From contig NC_074714.1 of assembly GCF_947242115.1 (NCBI RefSeq), positions 42,266,149-42,330,148 of the forward strand: a DNA stretch of 64,000 bases, read 5' to 3'. Under the pieces are notes generated by a model. It did not search any database. It worked only from the letters and a program-made list of their open reading frames with translations, and was not told where the DNA came from. Position numbers and translations under genes: made by a program. Below are positions 1 to 13,300 of this stretch, in pieces. This DNA comes from Biomphalaria glabrata. Lineage: Eukaryota > Mollusca > Gastropoda > Planorbidae. Within the stretch, counting starts at the first letter, position 1; each line of letters opens with the position of its first letter.

Positions 1-330
1 ACTTATTTATTGCAAGCACGAAGGTGCCTGGTTGAATGTCAGGGGCCCGGGCAAACGAGCTAAGGCCTTAACATAACGTTGACAGCCGTGAATTGTACAG
101 ATGGACATGTTTACTTTTGCAGTCTTAAAAAAAAGCAGCGTCGATAACCACACCCCCAGCCTTACCTCATTTTGGATGGGCTTTTTAGACAACTATGTCT
201 CAGCAAAGTTGGACAAATTTTAGAAGACAGCCGTCATCCAATACATCATAACTAAACTAAGTGATATTTTTACATTAAGACAAGAACTGAATTAAGAAAA
301 ATAAAAAAAAATACTTAAAAAAAAACTTAT

Positions 331-1295
331 AGTAAGCGTGTTGGTATTAATTAGTTTGGATCAATCATGTAATTAAATTTGTAATAGATAACTAGCAATA
401 ATAAATATGTGCAATTGGAAATATTTTTACCAATTGTTATAGTTTAGAGCTATTTCATGCTTTTAGCTTTCTCAAAGAAGGGAGTATCTGGGCAATCGCT
501 TTTTAAATGCAATTATATATATTGTTATGACATGATTAGGAATTAGTTATTTGTTTCGGGAATAAGGCGAAAGTTTTAATTAGCGACAAGTGACGTGACA
601 GATCTTTACAAAATAAGAACGATCTAAGCGACGCTAAAAGGAAGACGCTTCTTGTAGAGTAGTAGACTTGATTACAATAGAATAGATACAGATTTACGGA
701 CATAGCTGACAGCAGACGATTCCCTTCTTGATTATTAAACATATTTGTAGAACAACATATCAGCGTCGACTACATATTTGATTGTTTCGGCCTTTCGCCG
801 GTGTTACTGAATTAGTTGAGTTCAGCGTTACTTCCAGTCAGATCTACACTAGACATATTGCCAAGCATCAACATCGCGCGGAAGCCTTAACAATATATAT
901 AAAAAGGTGAACGACCTGAATTCAAACTCGAAGCTCCTAAGCCTCCTCCAGCTAATACACTAACCACTGTGACAGAGAAGTGCTTATGAAAATAGAAGCT
1001 TTCATCTATTGATAGTTTCAAACTTTTCTATCTACACAGTATAAAGGGGACTAATTCCCCTAATATCACCTTATCAGTGAAGTACAATTTATTTCCTTTT
1101 TTCGAGATACCAAACAAAATAATTAACCGTCAATATTTAATTGACTAATTGTTTTTTGTTGTTTTTTTTTTTGTATTGATTCTTGTTTTGTCAGGTAAAA
1201 GAAATAAATGAGATCGGGTATGGGAGAAATAACGCGTAAAAAAGTTTTACCAAGCAGACAGACAGACAGCCAGAGTGAGTTGATATAAGCTTTGT
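331..1295 (-). repeat. Interspersed repeat with a tRNA-like segment, copy A
   Basis: This block matches 23640-24535 in order and orientation: a 5' stretch around 331-480, a tRNA-like segment near 920-975, and a terminal stretch near 1185-1290 with the string gagtgagttgatataa. Related pieces read in the other orientation at 8985-9140, 33140-33440 and 36180-36560. On the minus strand the tRNA-like part has box A and box B-like strings, so I read it as a SINE-type repeat of snail genomes. It differs from the SINE family at 61979. The edges are approximate, and 480-890 does not align with the other copy. I see no gene in 1-1340. Confidence 0.45.
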
Positions 1296-1898
1296 AAAAA
1301 AAATCATATATTCCTTACTCTTTGAGACGGTAACAGCGCTGCCCTTTGGCTAGGAAGGTAAAACAGATAGTTGTGTGTTGTGTACTTCTCTTTGCGTGTT
1401 TTTCTATTGAATGTTATCTTTTATTGAAAATAGCACCAGTCTATCGCAATCATAACACAGTTACAATTATGATCAATAAAGCACTAAAGGAGGGGCGCTA
1501 CCGATGGAAAGAACATATTTTAAACCTGCTATTTAGTTTGATTCTCATTGCAAATGATACTCCTACCCCCTCTCAATCTCTTTATTCCAATCTCATCTTA
1601 GTGTGAATTAACAACCTTTCCAACTCTTTGATGTTGATGATTTAGTGGACATTTTCTTTTGAAACTTCGTCTCCGCCCCTTTAAACGCGGCAGCATATTC
1701 GTCTCAATATATTGATATTTGTTGTATTTAACCCGCTAGGCGTGAGTTTTTTTTTTGTTTGCCCAAAAAGCGGAAGCCTTGTAATTGTACTTTAAGATAT
1801 GCAAATAAGCAACACAAGAATACCAATACCTTGTAAAAGTACACTGAAACATAGTAAACAACTAAGGCACCGACACATATATACAATGTTAAAAACAG

Positions 1899-2165
1899 TT
1901 CCTTCCAGATTTTGCGATCTATAGGGCAGATGATGTAAAAGTCATCTGTTTGGTGGCCCACAGTTAACGAGTGTGGCATGTGACAAGCACAACGACCAAA
2001 AGCCTTTACGTTTCCACAACTAATGTCAGGTAGCCATTAGAGCTGGGTGGGCTCAGAGGCGCTCTTAACATCCTGAAATTCAAAATACAAGTATTCAAAG
2101 AGATTCCAACCCATGACCTCCAGTTCGAAAGTCAAATGCTTTACCACTCAGCCACCTAGCCTCTG
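1899..2165 (-). mobile_element. tRNA-derived SINE, diverged copy
   Basis: On the minus strand this reads as a tRNA-like head (box A tggctgagtgg, a degraded box B), a middle containing the block for 'cagctctaatggctacctgacattag', and a tail ending near 'catctgccctatagatc' before the ggtctgaaagg-type end. It is the same family as 61979-62253 and 6601-6866 but more mutated. No clear target-site duplication is seen. Confidence 0.75.
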
Positions 2166-2169
2166 TATG

Positions 2170-3977
2170 TTTAGCCTCTATACGTTGTTGTGGTATACTA
2201 TATAAAGCTTGTCTTCGAGTCCGAATATTAAAGGAGAGTGCAGCTTTTCACAAGGTCCTAGCTGAGAACTACATATTTTGTCACATCCGGCGCTGACATA
2301 GTTGCTATCAGCTGGTGGTCTTTTAAATTTTCTTTTCACTCTCTACGCGTGTCCTCTGCAGTAGATTCCATTTTGGTCACTTTGATCTATTATAAAGGCT
2401 GCATCATATATGTTTGAGCCCATTTAGTGATATATTAAGAATAAGATACAGGCAAACAACTAGAGCTTTGTTAAGGTTTAATGCTTTCGCATTTGTAATT
2501 TAAAATTTCAGCGAATTAAATTTCTATAGGAGATTGTCATAAATTTGATTCTACAGTGAAAAAAATATACTACGGTTTTAAAAGATGATAAGCTTATTAA
2601 TACTTTCGTATTCTGTACGCCGGATACACCAATTAAGCTTGCTATTAATAGATGGACCTCCATTTTATTAAAATCTCCCATATAAGCGTGCATGTGTTCA
2701 GGTCCGGATTCGGACTTGATAAGGCTCTAATCTGTTTGAGATATGAAGCCCTGTGAAATCAACATTAGGCTTTCCTTTTTCTTCAAAATTATAGAAAACA
2801 TAACAGGAAGCATTTTTGGGGGGAGGGCCCCCAAACAAGTAGGGTCCTAGGCTATGGCTTATGTTGTTTCTAGGGGTAAATCCGGTAATGTTTGTGTGGA
2901 ATAACACAGACATACGCAAAAGTTCAAACTAAGATTATAGTTCTTGTCCTGGTGGCTCATCAGAGTTTTAGCTCCAGTGGTCATCATGACCCATTCTGTT
3001 GGTATTCTTTATGAAGGGTACTAAATGTAGACTCTTTTCGTGCATTTTAAGAAATTAACACAAATAGCAAGACTGCAGACGTGAAACTTTTAGATTATTT
3101 ACTTAGCGATACGTAGCCAGGTAATTACATTGTTTCAACAGCAAAGTAAAGCCAAACAAAATTTACAGCTTGTCATTCGTCTATATAAAATACAATGTGA
3201 TTTTTTATTAAGTTTCTGTGTTCACGTGACTATCCAACCATTTAGGGCTTATGCAGAAAACAAGTCTAATCTGAAAAATGTATTTTTTACTCTCTCGAGG
3301 CTATAACAGAAGATCGGTACGTTTTGCTGGTAAGCCAGCCTTCCCCACTCTGAAATCCTCTACTTATAGTCTAAAACTAAATGGAAATATTTTTACAGAA
3401 ATTATTTTTATTATCCAGGGACATAATTGAGGTCGTCAATGTATATTTTGAGTTATTCCCCCTACTTTAACCAGGTAAACATTCTGCGGAACTTACTTAA
3501 GATTCTTAGGCGTAATAAGGGACATATTTTATAGTAAATAAGTCCTACAATATGGACTCGACTTAATGCTCATCTAATCTGTGCATGCTGGCTGGAAGTC
3601 TTCAAACCTAACACATGCGTGTCCAAGTCCAAATGCGGTTTGTTGTTTTTAAAAGCTCAAGAAGAACGTAAACAGATATGTTTTTTTTTTAATGTATCAA
3701 AGGATAAAAATGTTTGTTTACAAGTGTTGTACCTGGTATTTCGAATACAATTAAATTTTTTTTGTTTTGTTGGTTTCGGAGGTTACTTCAGAAGTAAAAA
3801 TTATTGCATTTAAGCGCCAAACCTCCAATAAGATTTCAGGAATATCGAGAAGGCAGCAGCCAGGCTTTGAACTCGGAATCATTGTGACCACAGTTCAAAG
3901 CGCATTCCACTATCAAACCTATAATACTATATATCATTAAATTAGAAATGAAAGTTCTAGAAACACATGTATACATT
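2170..3977. other. No feature recognised (downstream of the 3994-15424 gene)
   Basis: This AT-rich stretch contains only short chance reading frames. No splice-flanked coding segment, tandem repeat or transposon end was recognised. Part of it near 3950 is presumably 3' flank of the six-cysteine gene. Confidence 0.4.
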
Positions 3978-3983
3978 TTTATT
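3978..3983 (-). promoter_or_regulatory. Polyadenylation signal AATAAA
   Basis: AATAAA on the minus strand lies about ten bases after the stop codon at 3994-3996 of the six-cysteine gene. Its position makes the transcript end very close to the stop codon. Confidence 0.6.
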
Positions 3984-3993
3984 AAATCAAACA

Positions 3994-4393
3994 TTACAGT
4001 AACAAGGTGCCAACTAACACTGATGAATAGAGTACATACATAAACAAAACATGATCTGACGTGCACATTTGCTTTGCGCCATTTTCAAAATGCTGTAGTT
4101 TTTTTTTAACCTGTTTACCAGGAACAGTTTTATTGGAATTTCCCGAAAGTGTAGGCTGAATTATTTCCGACTTTCTTGTGGTCGTAGGTGGTTGCGTGGA
4201 TCTATTGGTTGTGGGTATAGTAGATTTATTGTTCGAACTTAAAACTTTTTGTGTTTCTGAGGCTGCTGTGGTGTTGTCAGTACACGAGTTTGGTATGAAA
4301 GAAAGTAGGAAATGGGCGTGGACTTCTCCGAGGCCACTCCCACACGATGTTGACAGAGCCTCTTTCTGACAGGCTGCAAGAGCATTAAAGAAA
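3994..4393 (-). CDS. Six-cysteine gene exon 5 (stalk and C-terminal anchor)
   Basis: The strong acceptor tttctttttcag at 4394-4396 gives SFFNALAACQKEALSTSC in phase with exon 4. The second, closer AG (at about 4376) gives an early stop and was not used. The exon continues through a Thr/Ser/Asn-rich stretch and a basic VKKK to a hydrophobic end FMYVLYSSVLVGTLLL and TAA. The length of 400 bases equals one base plus 133 codons, as the phase requires. Confidence 0.75.
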
Positions 4394-7300
4394 CTGAAAA
4401 AGAAACAAACAAAAAAGTTCTAATTGAAGAAATTACTTCGCATCATGGAACCGAGTTCATTGCACTTGGCGGTGTTAAAAGAAAGATGATTAGTCTGTTA
4501 CTAGCCTCGATACCTTCCTCTAATCCACATCGTTTCAATTTATTTTATATATCTATCAGTCTGTTACATAAAAATCTCATAGCATAAATTAGAAGAGTCA
4601 ATGAAAACCTTATTTCACTACATATTATGGCTTGCAAAGGTTAGGTGCCATCTAATTCACATAATTGAATGTAATGTATATGTATGTCCTGGATAGAAAT
4701 CAAAACCGTTTGGCCAATCTTGATAATAATTGGCATAAATGTTCCTTAGATCATTTCGAAGATCGTAGATCGTAGTGTATGTTTTATGTCCCTCCCACAA
4801 CCCGAGGACCCTAAAAAACAATAACTCAATTTATCTCTATTAAAGAACGAAACTTTTTAACAAACAGGGTTAACCCGTTTTCCCAGTATTGTAGGCTATA
4901 TCTGATATCAATAAGTCGGCTAACCTGGTAAACCCATTTTTCACACTCTACTTTCAAAAAAAAGTGAATTGAATGTTCACCATGTTTGACATAGATCTAA
5001 ATCCGATCCGCTAGAATCGCTAGATCAGTAATACCCAAATTAAGACCCGCAGGCAGCGAGTCATATCCGCATTGTTTATTAATAAAATACACATCTTTTA
5101 AAACAATACATAAATATAAAGGAGATTATATTATGAAAGAAAGTATGTTGTATTTCTTTCTGTAACATTTATACATTGTTTTTGTCAATAGTCAAAGTAA
5201 TTTTACACAAATATATTTGTATTATTTATTTGCTTGTCTTCTGATGTGTCAACTAGTAACAATGATAAGAAAACGTTTATCACTATTTTAAAATGTCACC
5301 TAGCATAAAGCAGCTGTTGCATTAAGTTTATTTTTAGATTTCTGCAAGCGCCTGTAGAGCAAGGTCATTGTTAATTGTCACCAAGTTCTTGAAACAAGCA
5401 TGCTTACTTAGAACAGAAGAGTACAAGTTAATTCCATGACCATAAAATGAAATTCAGCGGGGGGAAAGGTGTTTGATTGGTTTTGAAAATGCAGAACGGA
5501 TAGACGGGAGAAAATATGTCAAGAATGAAATATTATGGTCGTTGAGAGCTTGAACGAAGACAGTAAACTTGTTTGATTAAATTGTATTGTAGAGTGTGTA
5601 TATTTTATTAGAAGTGAATCCTAGTTCCAGAACTAAAACTTTGTATTTATTGTTGAAGTATCTTTATTGTAGTATATTCGTTGTTTGAATTAATAGTTTA
5701 CATTTGAGTCTCCGCCATAATGATATTGTTTGAGTGTTCAGTAATTGTTTAAAAGAAGAAATCTAAAGTAAATAGTAACATCGGAAACGCATTGTCTGAT
5801 CAACACAATCTCCACGTAACATCAAGACATATTCACATCTAGCACTCAAATAGAAATGATCGTTACAAAAATATAAGATTGTACATTGTTATATCTCTTT
5901 ACTAGATTTCTTTACTCAAATTCAAAGGGATATAAAATATGCAGTGATTCGTTCATTTATTAGTGGCATGCTGCACTGCTTCTTAAATATCAATGGAGTC
6001 GTGCCAAAGGCCCGTGAGACGATTGACATCAGAATGATTTCTTCCAGATGTCAGGACTAACAGATAGAGCAAAATCCTCTGTCCAAAGGGCCCCATTTAA
6101 TAGATGATCATTTAATCGCATCCGATATTATGATAATACAAACTCTCTGTGTAATCTTTTCTTTTATTAAGATCAATTTCATTGCTGTTATAAAGAACCG
6201 ATCTAAGTTTAGTGCACCCTATTTAATATTGGTTCTAAATAAAAGAGGAGATCACTAAGAGAGGAGTTTAAATAGACTAAAGTATGGCCCTTTGCTGAAA
6301 GTATGATACCAGCAGATCTTTAAGCAGTTCCTACTATTTGAGCTTTAGTTTCCGTTCTCTTCATAGGTTCAAAAAGATTAATAAACAAGGTAACAAAACT
6401 CAATATCGGGCCCCGAAGTGGTCCACCCAGGCAGGCTTCAATATTTTTAGAAAGAACATCCGAATGAAATTATATCAAAGACAAATAAGAGATAAGAATG
6501 GAGAAAGAAGGTTAACAGATCTTGTGTAGTGCCCCAAAGGTCCCGCAGATCAAAGATAGGTGAAAGTGAATGTAAAGTTAGATGTGAACCTAGCCTAACT
6601 AGTTCCCCTTTCAGACCTTGTGGTCTATAGGGCAGATGATGTAAAGTTCATGTTTTTGTGGCCTACGGTTAACGAGGGTGTCATGTAGCCAGCACAACGA
6701 CCAACCGCCGTTACTTTTCCCCAACTAACGTCAGGTACCCATTAGAGCTGAGTGGACTCAGGGGTAAAAAAGATTCCAAAGTTGAAAATTCCAGTCATCA
6801 CCAGGATTCGAACCCGGGACCCCCTGTTCGGAGGCAAGCGCTTTACTGCTGAGCCACCGCGCCTTCCCTGGCCTAACTGATGTGTTATAATTGATCTAAT
6901 TGTTTTGAAAAAGCTCAATCTCTTATTCGAATCATCAAAAAAAAAATAATAATAATCCCGCAATAGAAAAAAAAGATCAGAAAAATAATGTTTACAAGAT
7001 TACTATTTTTTCTACATGAGGTCTAACCTATAATGCATACTAATTAGCTTTTTCTCTTTAAAAAACTGCTTGCATAACTGATTTTAAAAATTAGATTTTT
7101 CGCTTTCAGAAAAAAAAAGTAGCCGTTGCATCAGAACTTTGAATGGTCTAAAATATTGTGATGTCGGAGTTTTACTATCTTCTCTAGTTTACGAGATCTA
7201 AACTGGACAGACGGACAGACATTTCGCACAAAACAAATAGCGTCTTTTCCCCTTTCGGGGGCCGCTAAAAAATGAATGAAAACTGGGAAAGGGGGGGATA

Positions 7301-10300
7301 GTTTTTCAAAAACAACTCTAAATTTTAATTTTTAGAAACTTGACTGTATGTATCTCTTTGGGAAAACAGAATATTACCTAACTTGCCTCACAGTGAAAAC
7401 ACTGGTTTGACCGTTATAAGTTTTTAAAAAATAATCAGCAAATGTTTCTTTGTATTCGATACTGATTTGAATTAATGAACAAAAGTACATGAACATTTTG
7501 ACATCATCTTGTGTAGACTTGAATTTCCAGTGGTGATGAAGAGCAGAACTAGATTGTGAAGCAGAAATAGATTTAGAAGCAGAACTAGATTGTGAAACAG
7601 AACTACATTATGAAGCAGAACTAGATTTAGAAGCAGAACTAGATTGTGAAGCAGAACTAGATTGTGAAGCAGAACTAGATTTAGAAGCAGAACTAGATTT
7701 AGAAGCAGAACTAGATTTAGAAGCAGAACTAGATTGTGAAGCAGAACTAGATTTAGAAGCAGAACTAGATTTAGAAGCAGAACTAGATTGTGAAGCAGAA
7801 CTAGATTTAGAAGCAGAACTAGATTTAGAAGCAGAACTAGATTTAGAAGCAGAACTAGATTGTGAAGCAGAACTAGATTGTGAAGCAGAACTAGATTGTG
7901 AAGCAGAACTAGATTTAGAAGCAGAACTAGATTTAGAAGCAGAACTAGATTTAGAAGCAGAACTAGATTTAGAAGCAGAACTAGATTTAGAAGCAGAACT
8001 AGATTTAGAAGCAGAACTAGATTTAGAAGCAGAACTAGATTTAGAAGCAGAACTAGATTTAGAAGCAGAACTAGATTTAGAAGCAGAACTAGATTGTGAA
8101 GCAGAACTAAATTGTGAAGCAGAACTAGACTGCGCTAAGCTCAAAGACGTCTATCAATAATGAAGTATTACAATAGATAAAAAGAAAAGAACTAAAAATA
8201 AAAAAAAAATACCTGCACTGTATCAGAAACGTCAACGTTACATTTCGGATGGATTTAGACATTTCTAATTTGACCTTGTCGTAAGCCTGGTTCTTGCATT
8301 GAGAGTCTTGCCCCATCACTGTGTTCATACATTCGCCGGCTTTCTCAATATCTGGAAGAAATAGATGCAATTTAGCTGTAACACTGTAACTTTCATTATA
8401 AATATTATATACTAGGTGATTAGGACATTCTTTCTGAAAATATTAAAATCTGCGGACCACTTTGGGGGCCGATTTTGAGTTTGTGTTTACACACAAACTG
8501 TTTTTGTAACATTGTTTTACTTACCATCTTGTTTCTGACACAATAATGGAACAGCAGCCTTAACTCTGGCAGGACTGACCAGTCTGTCTAATAGAGTAGT
8601 TTGTGTGGCATTCTGGCAGTGGGCAGTAACATCTTCGACACACTGGACGAACTGACTGATCAAGCCTTCCCTGCAAGTGCAATACGTTGCCCATAACACC
8701 AAGTGATTTAAATTTCTATTACATTATTCAATCTTGACTTCATTAAATTCTTTACCATGCAATGTCAATCCATTACGTTGTGTGAGACATAACAGATCGA
8801 TGTGAATAAGAAGCACACGTTGGTTAAAAATATTTTCTTAAAGGAAATTGAACAATTAAAGAGCACCTACATCAATCATAGTACATAGACTATACAGAAA
8901 TAAATAAAGATAAGTAAGTTTGTATTAAGTAAATAAAGAATAAATATCAACAGGTTTGACTCTATAGATGTACTAGCCCCCTCTGTCAGTATGACTGGAT
9001 TCTTTTACACGTTTGTCTCCCCTTTCCCATTCTTGGATCAAGATGAAACTTTACACAACTATCCAATGTCGATTACAACACTTGAATGAATAAGAAAAAT
9101 TAACCAATTAGTAATTAATTAGTGGTAATTAATTATTTGTTTTTTAGCGGCCCCAGTAAGGGGAAAAAGCCGCTATTAGGTTTGTGCAAAATGTCCGTCT
9201 GTCCGTCTGTCCGTTTGTCCGTCTGTCCGTCTGTCCGTCTGTCACACTCAGATCTCGAAAACTAGAAGAGATATGAAAAATATTATTTCATCATTAAATG
9301 CGGCTTGAAAAGTTTAGGTGCAACGGCTACTTTTGGTTTTCTAAAAGCAAACCGTTTAATTTATAAAATTAATTATGCAAGCGATTTTTTCATAAAAATA
9401 CACCAATTCTAAAACAATTACGTAAATGTAAGGGAGGCAATGTTACAATATGCTAACAAAGATGGATAATTTTTGTGTATTTTCAGTATCACTAAGTCAA
9501 ATATATTTTTAAAATGTACAGAAAATGTTTACAACAAATATAAATAATAGTTAAAGATGTTTTTTCTGGTCAACTAGCTGCTAAAATTAAAAGAAAACAT
9601 TTCTGTTTGTTTATAAAGGCTAATAATGCATTTTTTATGTAAATATCACGCACATTTTTTTAAATGGACTTTTTATGAAGCGATTTTCGTGCAGTTGCTA
9701 CATGGCATGGTGCTAAACCAATTCCTTAAACTTTTTAAAAAAATCAGATTTTATTTATTTTTTGTTTAGTGCTCCCATCCGAATAAAAGAAGATTATTTT
9801 TGTGCGTTTTGTCTGTTGGTCGGTCTGTCCGTCACGATTAGATTAAAAAAAACTAGAACTCTAAAAGTTATTAAAAATCTGATTTACCCTTTAATGTTCC
9901 TCCCGTAACATCTCAATAGTTTTAAGTATCTAAAAATTGATTGTTCCGGATTTTTTTGTGCAAAACTAATCAACCCCAACAAATGTTTGTTTGCTCTTCT
10001 AATTTATATTACATTCAATTTCCATGCTTAAACGTTGCAAAAACACATTATCAATAATATGTTGTTCCGTTTTTTATGTAAATAGCATATTAATGCTAAA
10101 TCAAAATCTCTATACTGACTTATATTTCATTAAGTGTAAACATGTTCCGGATATTGTTTTATAAAACATGAATTATGCCTAATGATTGTTTGAAATCGCA
10201 TAATTTACTAAAATTACACTTATATTATTTGACTTATATTATTTCATCTTTAAACAAATTTTAAAAATATCGACAATAGGTTGTTCAGGGCTTTAAAAAA

Positions 10301-13300
10301 AAGTAATTTACTAGAATTGATTACTGAAAATTACTTTTTAGACATTTAATTTTCTTGCTAAGACATAACATAGAAGTTTTGTAATCGATAAAGAAAGTTC
10401 CGGATTTTGTTTCTTACAAATCGTCGCCAGAAATTTCCGAATTTATTTAAAAATCTACTAACGCCAAATAATTGTTTGAACTCCCTCTTCTAATTAATAA
10501 ACAAAAAATCTTCTCATTTACGAAATAATGTTTTTACGGATTTTTATGAAAAATATTTTAACTCACTACTCTCTTACAGTACATTTAACTTTCAACCTAA
10601 AACATTAAAAAATAATTATCGTTAATATTATGTTCCGATTTTTAAGGAAAACAGAATTCAAACACCAAAGTAAGGTATGAAAATCTCTCCACATGGCTGT
10701 AGTATATTTAATTTTTATACGAGACCATCCAAAAAATTTAATTAACGGTATTACATTTATCTGAAATTCTCTTTTTCTTTTACTATTTATACAAACATCC
10801 GGAACAATCTATTATATAAACTTTTCAATTGTGTTCATACCTAAAAATTATTGCGTTGTTTTAAAACGTAAAATAAAGGTTAATCAATTTTTAATAACTT
10901 TTAGTTGTTGTTTTTTTATATCAAGATGACGGACAGACCGACTGACAGACAAAACGCAAAAACAATGTGGCTTTGATCCATTTTAAATAAATTCTATTAG
11001 AACTCAGTGCACCAATGTCTATGAACCCTTGTTAAATATATTGTGTAAATAAAGACATTTTTATATGGTACCGGTACTAGCCTATTGTGAGGTAATGGAA
11101 TTTTTTTTCTTTGACGTCATATGAATGGACTCTTTAAATGTAATGTTAAAAGAACACACTCGATGCACCAATGTCTATTAACCCTCGAAAAATTGCTCGT
11201 ATTAATGAAAACATATTTTAGTCAAACTAAGCCGCGTGACGTATTGTTTTTTTTTCCTTTGACGTCATATGGAATGAATTCTTTAAATGAAATGCTAAAA
11301 GAACGCACTCGGTGCACCAGTGTCTATGAACACTCGATAAATGGCTCGTATTGATGAAGGTGATTTTTATTCTAGCTAGGCCGTGTGACGTAGTGTTTTT
11401 TTTTTCCTTTGACGTCATATGGAATGAATTCTTTAAATGAAATGTTAAAAGAACGCACTCGGTGCACCAATGTCTATGAACACTCGATAAATGGATCGTA
11501 TTGATGAAGGTGATTTTTAGTCTAGCTAGGCCGTGTGACGTAGTGTTTTTTTTTCCTTTGACGTCATATGGAATGAATTCTTCAAAAGAAAAAAAGGAAT
11601 GATATCTTGATTTAGATCTAATCTAGATTTTTAAAACTAGATCTAGATTTTTATTACAGTATAGCTAGATCTGGATTTATATTCTAATTAAAATTATTTT
11701 AGAGTCTAGATCTAGAATTTCTAGATCTAGTTTAGACTAAAATAGACTAGATTAAGATGTAGAATTTCAATTTCTAAACTTAAAGTGTAAAAAAAAAGTG
11801 TAGATTTTCATTTCCAAACGTTTTGATCAATATTGTAATGAATCTTTGAAACATTATTACTTTTGACCATCAAAATTAAATCACCTCTTGAATATTATTT
11901 GCGAATATGCAGATCCGACAGGGATCCGACTTCGACGGGAGCCGTCTCTGAGTTTGTAACTCTCTTTGTAATCTTGTTTTATATAAATATTGCTGTAACT
12001 CTAGGTTAGGCACTCAACGAATAGGCATGCAACTCAACACAGTTTAACAGGAAATAATAGTTGTGTTTATTCACTAGGGTAAACACATCACGTGATGATT
12101 TATCCTTCAGCTTCCTCAGTACTACTAAGTATACCAGTCCTTTGCTACTTAACCCGAATGTGGACCAACGACAGCCTTCCCCGCCTCGCTCCAGGTCCTT
12201 ACTACAACCTTCAGGCAGCATAAAAGTTGGCCTCTTAGTTTCCCAAACATTCACACTCTCCACAATCCCTGATGCACTGTTATTCTCTCCGTTCTAGTCT
12301 CTTCTTGATTACGTTCCCTAGTGCGCTAGTGCGCACCTCAAGCACTGGTGCAAGACAGGGTTACAACACTACCTCCACATTAGTCTTTTCGTCCCGAAAA
12401 GAAACATGTTCACGGTTGGCCAGTGCAGGTGGAGGTCGGTCAGTGGGAGTCACAGATTGCATTGATCGTGCTCCCCACAAAGCAATCCACACTGCTCTCT
12501 GCAGGTGCCGCTTTCTCCTTCTGCTCCAATTAATCTGCCTTTGGTTAAGGGGAAGTCGTTTTCGTTGTCTAGCCTTTCTCTTAGTTACCACCGACGGCAT
12601 ACTCATGGCAAGAAGCGATGCTGTGGATGTCATAGCGTAGGTCATCAAGACCATTTCTCTTACACGTTGCTCCAGCAGGCTTTCTCGATGTGCCGTGGGC
12701 CCCCTGGAGGCCAGGTTGTCAAACACGGAATAATATTCAAGCGTGTCTGAAAGACATATCTGTGGGGCACGTTTACAACGTCCTATGTGTCCATCTGCTG
12801 TACCACCATCAGCGCTTCTCTTGCTGATACTGGTATCAGGACAAATACTTAGTTGGCAGGTCTTCCGGTGCTCGTATTTTCCCTTTGAGGAGGTCCCGTC
12901 ATCACAGTTATTGTTCAACGTCTGAGTGTAGGCAGGAATCACGATAGCATGATCAGATCTGTGCTCAGTGCTTTCACAACAAATGCTAGGATTCTTGTCA
13001 TAGGAGCCAAGCTTGCACGGCTCGCTATTACAGTCATAGACAGCGCCACCATCAACGGCGTCTCCGTTGAGTAACGGATTGTTTATACCTGTCGACAGCC
13101 ATCTGATCGTCGGTCTTGCTCATCACGGTATCAAACGTTTCATCAGTCTTGTTCAGCGTGGTACTGATACCTATCTGTTTAATCATGGTACAGATCTCCT
13201 CGTTGACCTCTTTTAGCTGTACCTGGAACGAGTTCATCTGATCTGTCACGGTATTCATGAGCTCTCTGATATCTGGTTGTACTTCGAACAGATACGAGTC

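Noticed and set aside
4178-4369. Plus-strand 63-codon frame
   Set aside because: Shadow of exon 5 of the six-cysteine gene.
7608-8144. 178-codon minus-strand frame of SSSASK/SSSASQ repeats as a protein
   Set aside because: It is an 18-bp minisatellite, which stays open in any stop-free frame. It does not join exon 4 in phase.
8570-8702. Longer open frame extending exon 3 upstream to 8702
   Set aside because: The extension lies beyond the splice acceptors and has no repeat similarity; the homologous part begins only at LISQF.
12006-12297. Paired open frames in both LTRs (also 13505-13796)
   Set aside because: They are identical because the LTRs are duplicates. The sequence is terminal repeat and not coding.
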